Of a stretch of DNA of 11,965 bases, positions 1-5,636 are shown piece after piece (position 1 is the stretch's first letter; every line of letters begins with the position of its first letter). Location: contig JAUQYW010000714.1 of the NCBI GenBank assembly GCA_030587525.1, positions 1 through 11,965 on the forward strand. Direction: 5' to 3'. Source of the DNA: Candidatus Sigynarchaeota archaeon (GTDB taxonomy: Archaea > Asgardarchaeota > Lokiarchaeia > Sigynarchaeales > Sigynarchaeaceae). The position numbers and the translations under genes are program-made. The notes below the pieces were generated by a model, which made no database searches, was not told the origin of the DNA, and worked only from the letters and a program-made list of their open reading frames with translations.

Positions 1-772
1 TTCCCGTGGTGAGATCCAGGTCACCGAATAGATCCCGTTTCTTGTCCCAGAGTTTTTGGTCGATCGCTAGCGTGATCCTATCGAGCTCTTGCCTCACGTC
101 GTCGATTTCGGCAGTGAGCCCCGATATTTCCATAAGATGCATTATTGCTTCGTGCTGCACCGCGATCTCGGTATTCAAATCGATTGCACCGAGATTATGG
201 ACGCCGTAATCTTCCTTCTCGTCGACCGACCTGAAACGTGGCGTGTTGTCGATACCGCTCTCGTAACTGTCAATCCAGTAATAAAGCCCGTGCTCGCTAT
301 TGAATCGGTGTTGTCGTCTCCATGCCACGAATCGTAAAAAAGCTGGTAAGAAGAACGTGATGGAAGCTATGTCGCGATGATAGGCTGCGATTTGACTCAA
401 CGCGTGTTCCAAGAACGGCGGGTTCGAGAGCTTGCTAACCATTTTTCCCCAGAACACCATGTGTGGCATGCGACCATCGACTGCTTGGAATTCCACGAAT
501 GGTTTCATAATCCGCATTGCTATGATCGGATCCCACGTTTTTAATGCCATTGCCATAAACGCGCTGTCCCACAAATACGCGGCGGGATATTTCGGCGCGG
601 GCCGTGCCCACACATTCGAAAATCCGCCTACGGGCGGCATCAAGTTCTCGTGCAGCGCGTCGTACAGTGCATCGGTGCCACGCGTGATAGTCTCGTCCGG
701 AACTGAGATCTTTGGCTTGGCAGCTAGGTCGAACGAGAACTTTTTTTTCTTGTGGTTGAATATCGCCTCCAT
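1..772 (-). CDS. Partial clan-G glycosidase (GH63 / mannosylglycerate hydrolase / trehalase-like), N-terminal part
   Basis: The minus strand is open from ATG at 772 to the left edge: 257 codons with no stop, so the C-terminus lies outside the window. The translation has hallmarks of six-hairpin (alpha/alpha)6 glycosidases of families GH63 and GH37: YLWDSAFMAMAL (W68, D69), a DP..A......F..FQ..DGRMPHMV segment, and ESGIDNTPRF, whose D175 sits where this clan places the catalytic acid of its 'ESG-x-D' motif. The catalytic fold starts within about 30 residues of the N-terminus, so the N-terminal beta-sandwich of eukaryotic glucosidase I is absent. This resembles the short prokaryotic GH63 enzymes such as mannosylglycerate hydrolases. 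No signal peptide is visible (MEAIFNHKKKK), so it is probably cytoplasmic. The start is the only in-frame ATG before the conserved region; the upstream frame is open but has only TTG alternatives. A run of eight A in codons 8-11 makes this spot prone to sequencing error. Family is fairly sure; substrate is not determined. Confidence 0.85.
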   Translation of the reverse strand, partial: MEAIFNHKKKKFSFDLAAKPKISVPDETITRGTDALYDALHENLMPPVGGFSNVWARPAPKYPAAYLWDSAFMAMALKTWDPIIAMRIMKPFVEFQAVDGRMPHMVFWGKMVSKLSNPPFLEHALSQIAAYHRDIASITFFLPAFLRFVAWRRQHRFNSEHGLYYWIDSYESGIDNTPRFRSVDEKEDYGVHNLGAIDLNTEIAVQHEAIMHLMEISGLTAEIDDVRQELDRITLAIDQKLWDKKRDLFGDLDLTTG

Positions 773-835
773 GATTCCCAATAAGATGTCGCTGGAAAAA
801 ATTCTTAATGCTTTCAAGCTTAGCGTTATTGAATC
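773..835. promoter_or_regulatory. Divergent promoter gap between the GH63-like and solenoid genes
   Basis: This 63-bp gap separates two divergent start codons (772 minus, 836 plus). For the plus gene, an A-rich stretch at 795-801 (BRE-like) followed by TTCTTAAT at 803-810 lies about 28 bases before the ATG. That is the usual archaeal TATA distance for a leaderless transcript, and no Shine-Dalgarno is present before 836. The same AT-rich block read on the minus strand would lie about 30 bases before 772. An imperfect dyad (TAATGCT 806-812 / AGCGTTA 822-828) is also present. Box assignments are by eye and weak. Confidence 0.35.
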
Positions 836-2164
836 ATGAAGAAAACCAAGGATGAATTGGATTCCAAAGCGACGTTCCTCGTGGAAAAAGGAAAGCAACA
901 GCTGGAAGATGGAAAAAAAAACAAGGCCATGAGGAATTTCGTGGATGCAGCCGATTTATTTGAAGAAATCGCTGTCAATTTCGGCGATAACGCGGCATGG
1001 AAGCTAGTGACCGAGAACCTGGTGCTCACGGCGAAATTGCTTCTCGACGACCAGCAATACATGTCCGCGGCACGCATCCAGAAGCGCCTTGGCAACGTTG
1101 CACTCATCGTCAAGGATTATACTTCTGCAGGTGACTACTACAACGTTGCCGCGAAATATGCCTTGAAGGATGAGAAGCCAGATCCTGTCGTGATCTTGCA
1201 TGTCAGTGCCATTTATTGTTTCATTACTTATCTGCAAGCGGAACACGAGAAATCCCGGGACTTCTTGAAAAAGATCCTCGGCATGTTCGATTCCAGCAAG
1301 GTTAGTGGAACTCACGTATATTCCATCTTGAAAGACTTCTTCAACGTGAGCCTGGACAAGAAAATGCCGAAAATCTCGATCAAAGAACAAGATCTGGAGA
1401 AAGAGGGCTTCACCCGCGAGGAAATTTGGATCATCAAGGTCGCGATCAGCATCCGGGCGATGCTCGACGATTCGAGCTTCTCGTTCGCGATCGACAAGCC
1501 AACCAAGGAGCCGGGGCATGTGGCTGGCGAGGATATCACGTCTCGCCTCGACATGAAGCTTGTTGGTGATGCTTTTCTTCGATCCATGACCACTTCAGTG
1601 CAAGCAAAGACAATCATTGTCGAGAAAAGCAACGATCTCACGGTCGTGGAAGACTTTGCCGTTCCGGCCACGATCAAGCTTGGGGATGGCATCGTGTTGA
1701 AAGAAACGTTCAAATCGTATCACGCGGGGAACAACGAGGTCGGTCCTTTGTTCGTTGACCTGGTCGTCGGGGATTTTCTCGCCAAAAAACGCATCGAGGG
1801 GAGCAAGTTTATGATCCACGGGCGCCCCGTTGTCATGGTCATCACGATCGAGAAGCTCCAGGAACCGCTCGTGGGAAAGCCATTCCCGCTGAGGATAGAG
1901 ATCCTCAACGAGAGCCGCGGCGATGCAAGCAATCTCGAAGTCGAAGTTAAGCTTCCGACGGAGCCAGAGTTACAACTGGTCCGGGGCACGCTGACCAAGA
2001 AATTCTACGCGCTCAGGGGTGGCGAGCAAGGATCCTGGGAGTTGCAAGTGGTCCCGATTGCGGAAGGTCAGTACCCGCTCATGGTCATCTTGAATTACAA
2101 GGACGCGAATGGCAAGCAAGCCGAACCCGTCGTTAAGGAAGAGATGATCGAAGTGAAGATGTAA
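836..2164 (+). CDS. SNAP/TPR-like alpha-solenoid protein with C-terminal Ig-like beta-sandwich
   Basis: The 442-residue protein has no signal peptide or membrane segment, so it is probably cytosolic. Residues about 8-215 are helical with TPR/SNAP-like periodicity: repeated A-A-x-x-(F/Y) patterns such as FVDAADLFEEIA (35-46), YMSAARIQKRLG (75-86) and YTSAGDYYNVAAKYA (95-109). This resembles the helical-hairpin arrays of alpha-SNAP-type proteins. Residues about 215-330 are a less clear alpha/beta linker (ITSRLDMKLVGDAFLRSM at 234-251, then beta-prone strands). Residues about 331-442 look like a single Ig-like or CARDB/adaptin-ear-like beta-sandwich: alternating strands, PFPLRIEILNES (349-360), and GEQGSWELQVVP, the 'scaled to a gain or loss' strand pattern of such domains. 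The ATG at 836 is taken because it opens the frame and has a TATA-like box at the leaderless distance. It is convergent with the next gene, 16 bp away. A protein-protein scaffold role is inference; homology to true alpha-SNAP is unproven from pattern alone. Confidence 0.75.
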   Translation: MKKTKDELDSKATFLVEKGKQQLEDGKKNKAMRNFVDAADLFEEIAVNFGDNAAWKLVTENLVLTAKLLLDDQQYMSAARIQKRLGNVALIVKDYTSAGDYYNVAAKYALKDEKPDPVVILHVSAIYCFITYLQAEHEKSRDFLKKILGMFDSSKVSGTHVYSILKDFFNVSLDKKMPKISIKEQDLEKEGFTREEIWIIKVAISIRAMLDDSSFSFAIDKPTKEPGHVAGEDITSRLDMKLVGDAFLRSMTTSVQAKTIIVEKSNDLTVVEDFAVPATIKLGDGIVLKETFKSYHAGNNEVGPLFVDLVVGDFLAKKRIEGSKFMIHGRPVVMVITIEKLQEPLVGKPFPLRIEILNESRGDASNLEVEVKLPTEPELQLVRGTLTKKFYALRGGEQGSWELQVVPIAEGQYPLMVILNYKDANGKQAEPVVKEEMIEVKM

Positions 2165-2180
2165 TTGTTCGTAACTGATC

Positions 2181-3044
2181 TTATTTCTTTTCCCCTGTTG
2201 TTTTAGAAAATTCCTTGAGTTCCATGATCGTGTAGTCTTCTTTCATATCCCTGTCTTTGATGAGGTTTGGTAACACATCGTTCAAGAATTGGACGAAATC
2301 ACGTGATGCTACCTTGCAGAGGGACGTGCAAGCGAAGTAATCGGTAGTGCACCCCGCCGGGCAGAATGCCTTGAAGCTGAAACTTTTGCCTTCGGCAAGA
2401 AGTGGCTTCAAGCCGGTCCAGGTGTCTTTTACACCCGCGATGCTCCATGGAGGCAGGCTGGAAAGTGCAGTTGCCAAGTTATCGATACCGGTGCCAGCGA
2501 TGCCCTTGATCAACGCCTCTTTCACACGAAGGCGTTCCTCGATGCAAAATTTCGTATACACGTCCATCAGTTGCTTGCAAGCATTTCCTTTCGCCTCGTC
2601 CTTCACGATCCACGGCCCAGCGCCCACCTTGCACGTCGTGGCTCCTGCCGTGTATCCCGCGGGATAGACCGCGCATTGCGGCGGCCTCGAATTCAAGTCA
2701 TCCACGTAGATCCGGCAGCCATAGATTTCCGGCGAGAAAAACACGCACTTGCTCGTCACGGTGCTGGCATTTAGCTTCCAAGCGAAGACGTCTCCCCGGC
2801 GTAAATCATCCGGGTTCAGCCGGCCATCATCGATGTATTTCTTGGCAAGGCAATGAGGAATGTCGATCATGATGCTGCAGCAATTATTCTTGCATGTTTG
2901 CTTGTCCGTGCAGTTAGGGGCGTCAACAACATTGCCCAGCATTTCATGGTTGAAGGTGGCAATCAGCATAAACACGTCATCATCTTGCAGCGCGCCTTTT
3001 GCCTCGAAAGACGATGCAATTGCGTTTATGCTTTCGGTGTCCAT
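2181..3044 (-). CDS. Cysteine-rich YkgJ-type zinc/iron-chelating protein with extra C-terminal Cys cluster
   Basis: The 287-residue protein has fifteen cysteines and no signal peptide or membrane helix. The N-terminal half carries the layout of the CxxCxxCC / YkgJ family (putative zinc- or iron-chelating, biochemical role mostly unknown): C45-x5-C51-x3-C55-C56, then C65, C100-V-F, C110-R-I-Y, and RPPQCAVYPAGY with C124, the typical 'RP..C..YP' end of the domain. Further cysteines sit at 138, 156 and 167. A second cluster, C228-x3-C232-x6-C239-x3-C243, lies beyond the usual domain and suggests an additional metal or Fe-S site. Between them is a mainly helical segment (160-215). The ATG at 3044 is the most upstream in frame; an AT-rich stretch about 37 bases upstream (3076-3086 on this strand) could be its TATA box. 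Its 3' end faces the solenoid gene 16 bp away. Family call is good; the metal and substrate are unknown. Confidence 0.8.
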   Translation of the reverse strand: MDTESINAIASSFEAKGALQDDDVFMLIATFNHEMLGNVVDAPNCTDKQTCKNNCCSIMIDIPHCLAKKYIDDGRLNPDDLRRGDVFAWKLNASTVTSKCVFFSPEIYGCRIYVDDLNSRPPQCAVYPAGYTAGATTCKVGAGPWIVKDEAKGNACKQLMDVYTKFCIEERLRVKEALIKGIAGTGIDNLATALSSLPPWSIAGVKDTWTGLKPLLAEGKSFSFKAFCPAGCTTDYFACTSLCKVASRDFVQFLNDVLPNLIKDRDMKEDYTIMELKEFSKTTGEKK

Positions 3045-3120
3045 GAGCCCTTCACGGTCACGGACTTTCCCGGGACATTAAAATCTATGCAAAGGGAAAA
3101 ATCACGACCGGCGGGAAACC

Positions 3121-3126
3121 ATAAAT
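3121..3126 (+). promoter_or_regulatory. TATA-like box for the seven-helix membrane protein
   Basis: ATAAAT, preceded by the purine-rich GGGAAACC that could serve as BRE, is centred about 26 bases before the ATG at 3150, the canonical archaeal spacing for a leaderless transcript. This box helps choose 3150 over the upstream in-frame ATG at 3087, whose reading would extend back towards the divergent Cys-rich gene. The surrounding 105-bp gap (3045-3149) also holds a palindrome TCCCGGGA (3068-3075) and a spaced inverted repeat TTTCCCG (3066-3072) / CGGGAAA (3112-3118). Confidence 0.5.
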
Positions 3127-3149
3127 GCCCTGGTGGTCAATTGCAGATC

Positions 3150-3932
3150 ATGGCCGTGGAAAACGCGGCGCTGGCACGCGATGCTGCTACCGTCGGGGTA
3201 GCGGGAAGGATAACATTGATAATTTTCTCGCTGTTCCTCACCATCTTGAGTTTATGCATCAGCTACGTTGCATTAAAACACGCGTACCCCATGTCCGTGT
3301 ATCCAGCTTTCGTGGCATTCACCATCATTCATTATTTCACCAGGAAACGGCTTCCCTCCCCGATCATCGTGGCAATTTTCTTGATCGCCTATGAATTGTT
3401 CATCGTGCTCGCGGTCTTGGGGATGGCTTCTTATAACCACGTGGCCATCGTTGATTTTTCCAGGTTACTGGAGCCGGTTTACTACGGTATCCTGGTCATC
3501 ACCCCGTTCATTTTGCGAAACACCATCGACGGTCGGCGTTATATCCCTCTTATGTACCTTGCCTGTGGCATCGTGATGGTCGTGCTCGCGTTTGTCTCCA
3601 TGATCCCGGGCAATCCCATCGTCGATATCCTGCAAAATCCGGCGGGAGGGCAATTCGTTATGATCGATGGCTTCGTGCCAGGAACGATAATGACCAACAT
3701 TTATATCTTCTACCATGTCTTGTTCTTGATGGGGCCTTTTGGCTGCGTGGCGATTATGTTCGGGGTCGTGATTCTCGTGTTCGGCGTGAAAATGTCAGAT
3801 CAAGTTTTTTTCAGTCTGATCATCAGTATTGTCCTCTCGATCTACGTGGTCGGGCTCCCGTTCACGTGGATCATCTTTCAAAACCGGGATGACACGAAGC
3901 GAAGGCCAGCGCTTTCTAGAGATCTAGCCTGA
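3150..3932 (+). CDS. Seven-helix integral membrane protein of unknown function
   Basis: I do not recognise the family. The 260-residue protein has about seven hydrophobic helices: residues 21-42, 46-63, 70-92, 107-122, 131-151, 183-212 and 218-243. Short charged loops (TRKRLPS at 64-70, RNTIDGRR at 123-130) and a basic C-terminal tail (RDDTKRRPALSRD) suggest a cytoplasmic C-terminus. Between helices 5 and 6 is a 30-residue polar loop (NPIVDILQNPAGGQF...). There are no obvious catalytic or transport signature motifs. The open frame extends upstream to 2853, but that part antisenses the Cys-rich gene and reads as non-membrane, low-quality sequence. ATG 3150 sits about 26 bases from a TATA-like box and immediately precedes a plausible N-terminus; ATG 3087 is the alternative (21 extra residues). 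The last 17 bases overlap the 3' end of the convergent HEAT/TPR gene. Confidence 0.75.
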   Translation: MAVENAALARDAATVGVAGRITLIIFSLFLTILSLCISYVALKHAYPMSVYPAFVAFTIIHYFTRKRLPSPIIVAIFLIAYELFIVLAVLGMASYNHVAIVDFSRLLEPVYYGILVITPFILRNTIDGRRYIPLMYLACGIVMVVLAFVSMIPGNPIVDILQNPAGGQFVMIDGFVPGTIMTNIYIFYHVLFLMGPFGCVAIMFGVVILVFGVKMSDQVFFSLIISIVLSIYVVGLPFTWIIFQNRDDTKRRPALSRDLA

Positions 3933-5559
3933 GTTTTTCCTCAACACCCGGGATTTTTTCCTTCAACGGGTCTTTGGGAACGAGGGCCGGATGCTCGCGC
4001 ATGATTCTTTCGCTGAAATTCCTTGCCTCGCCACGTTCCCTCTTTTCATGGCTTATTTGGAGCACTTGATTGAAGCAATGAAGCGCGAACTCGTTGCTTC
4101 GATTCTTGAAGAATAGCTTGCCGAGCAACAGCCACGCGTCCGGCAGGAATTTGTACTGGTTGAGGGCGATGATCAAGTACTGGATAGCGGCGTTGTACTC
4201 GCCCATTTCGTTGTAAAGACTGCTCAAGTTCAGCATCGCGTCGATTTCATTGGGCTTGAATTGCAGCGCGTTCAAGAAACATTCGACACTCTTTTCCTTC
4301 TCGTCGATATCGTAGAAAACGAGTGCCATGTTGTACCATGCCTGCCAGGAGTCGTATTTGATGTCAATGGCTTTCTTGAAATTGATGATTGCTTCGTAAT
4401 ATTGCTTTTTTCGATAAAATCGTTCACCCTTGTTGAACAAATCGCTGAATATCAAGTCAGATTGAGGCGGTTGCGTCACCTCCTGCTTGTCCTCGGCGTT
4501 TCCCTTGGCCGGGGTAGATTCCAGTTTCGGAATCAATTCTTTTTTCGCCTTTTCGAGGTCCATTTTAGAGGATATGTCATGAGCGGGTGGATTCTGGCTT
4601 GGTACCCCCTTTGAAACGGGTTCTTGCGTGGCCGGCGGTTTCGGGGATTGCTTCGGAGGCTCGGTATCCAAATTTGTTTCGTAAGCATAATCTTCCTTGA
4701 TTTTAGACGTCTGATTCTCTGAATTCTTTGTCATTGGCACTGGATGGTTTTCCGGAAGGTTTAGCTCGCCTTTATTTTCTTGATTGCGTAGCTCGATGAT
4801 CTGCCAGAGTTCCTTGTTTTCATACTCGGGAAAAACCCATAGCACCTTGATTAAATCGCGCTCAATGAAAACTTTTTCATCCGTGAAGACCTTGATGATC
4901 GGATCCACGACTTGCTTGTCACCAAACGAGACCAACGCTTTGATGATGAATTTCCGCACGAATACTTTCTCATCATCAAGGGCATCGACAAGGTATTTTA
5001 TCGCTCGTGGATCACCGAGCTTACCAAGCGCTTTAGCCGCCTCCACGCGCGTGTTTGGATTCCTTGAATCCACCAGATATTCCACCAGTTGGTCGAGCGC
5101 GGACAAGCCACCGCGCGTTAGCCTGTCTATGGCAAAGATCGCGGTGATCTTGATGCGATCATCCTCACTGTTCTCGTCCCGTATTTTCTCAAGCGCCGGA
5201 ATCGCGATGATGTCCTCGAGCTCGCCTAATGCTTCGATTATCGTCGTGCGGACCAGATTTGACTGTTCTGTCTTCAATTTCTCGATAAGGAGACGAGGAA
5301 GGTCCTTGTTATTTCGTATTTTTTGCAGCGCGGTTATCACTGCTGCCCGAACATAATCCGTGTCGTGGTTGATGAAATGGGTTAGCGGCGGAATCGCTTT
5401 TTTATCGGTCAAGTTGCCGATCTTGTCGATCGTGTTTTTTAACTTCGAGGCAGAATTGCTGGACTTGAGCGATTCGAGCTCCTCAAGCAGCTCATCAATG
5501 TATTTGCCGCGAACTTTGGGCGCCAAGAAGTTAATCACCACGATCGAGACGAGTACCAC
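3916..5559 (-). CDS. HEAT-repeat plus TPR double-solenoid protein
   Basis: The protein is 547 residues from a GTG start. Six HEAT (PBS-lyase-like) repeats are visible at about residues 53-243, with typical units such as RVEAAKALGKLGDPRAI and VRKFIIKALVSFGD. A low-complexity, Pro/Gln/Lys-rich linker spans about 262-365 (EPPKQSPKPPATQEP). Four TPRs follow at about 372-506 (FYRKKQYYEAIINFKKAI; WYNMALVFYDIDEKEKSVEC), then a charged tail. Both repeat types bind proteins, so a scaffold or adaptor role is inferred; no enzyme motif is seen. The frame is open to ATG 5670, but that start would overlap the divergent UPF0182-like gene. A clear TATATAT box about 30 bases upstream points to GTG 5559 with a very short leader. 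The N-terminus from this start (MVLVSIVVINFLAPK) is hydrophobic but short for a membrane helix. If a start further upstream were used, this would become a full N-terminal anchor. The 3' end overlaps the convergent membrane-protein gene by 17 bp. Confidence 0.85.
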   Translation of the reverse strand: MVLVSIVVINFLAPKVRGKYIDELLEELESLKSSNSASKLKNTIDKIGNLTDKKAIPPLTHFINHDTDYVRAAVITALQKIRNNKDLPRLLIEKLKTEQSNLVRTTIIEALGELEDIIAIPALEKIRDENSEDDRIKITAIFAIDRLTRGGLSALDQLVEYLVDSRNPNTRVEAAKALGKLGDPRAIKYLVDALDDEKVFVRKFIIKALVSFGDKQVVDPIIKVFTDEKVFIERDLIKVLWVFPEYENKELWQIIELRNQENKGELNLPENHPVPMTKNSENQTSKIKEDYAYETNLDTEPPKQSPKPPATQEPVSKGVPSQNPPAHDISSKMDLEKAKKELIPKLESTPAKGNAEDKQEVTQPPQSDLIFSDLFNKGERFYRKKQYYEAIINFKKAIDIKYDSWQAWYNMALVFYDIDEKEKSVECFLNALQFKPNEIDAMLNLSSLYNEMGEYNAAIQYLIIALNQYKFLPDAWLLLGKLFFKNRSNEFALHCFNQVLQISHEKRERGEARNFSERIMREHPALVPKDPLKEKIPGVEEKLRLDL

Positions 5560-5582
5560 GTTAGACGGAGTAATAAATACGA

Positions 5583-5593
5583 CTAATATATAA
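5583..5593 (-). promoter_or_regulatory. TATA box of the HEAT/TPR gene
   Basis: On the minus strand this reads TTATATATTAG, the strongest TATA-like sequence in the window. It is centred about 30 bases before GTG 5559, which implies a leader of only a few bases. It supports that GTG as the start rather than the distant ATG at 5670. Confidence 0.6.
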
Positions 5594-5620
5594 TCTTCTT
5601 GAAATCTGAAGATATTCTTC
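5593..5620. repeat. Overlapping inverted repeats in a divergent promoter gap (possible operator)
   Basis: ATCTTC (5593-5598) pairs with GAAGAT (5608-5613), and the second arm pairs again as GAAGA (5608-5612) with TCTTC (5616-5620). The block lies directly between the TATA box of the HEAT/TPR gene and the start of the UPF0182-like gene, where a regulator could affect both. The sequence is AT-rich and the arms are only 5-6 bases, so chance is a real alternative. Confidence 0.3.
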
Positions 5621-5636
5621 TGAAAATGTGATAAAC

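Noticed and set aside
806..828. Imperfect dyad TAATGCT / AGCGTTA in the first divergent gap
   Set aside because: It has one mismatch in a short AT-rich stretch, so it is too weak to call an operator.
432..839. 135-residue plus-strand reading frame
   Set aside because: It is antisense to the GH63-like gene, whose minus-strand translation carries family motifs; the plus-strand product has none.
1004..1998. Several minus-strand frames over the solenoid gene
   Set aside because: They overlap one another in different frames and show no motif, while the plus frame is one continuous protein with repeat structure.
3066..3118. Spaced inverted repeat TTTCCCG / CGGGAAA in the second divergent gap
   Set aside because: The arms are 39 bases apart and 7 bases long, which is compatible with chance; recorded only as context for the promoter.
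2853..3149. N-terminal extension of the seven-helix membrane protein to ATG 2853
   Set aside because: The first 192 bases are antisense to the Cys-rich gene; the extension reads as random Cys/His/Arg-rich sequence, and a TATA-like box sits at the right distance before ATG 3150.
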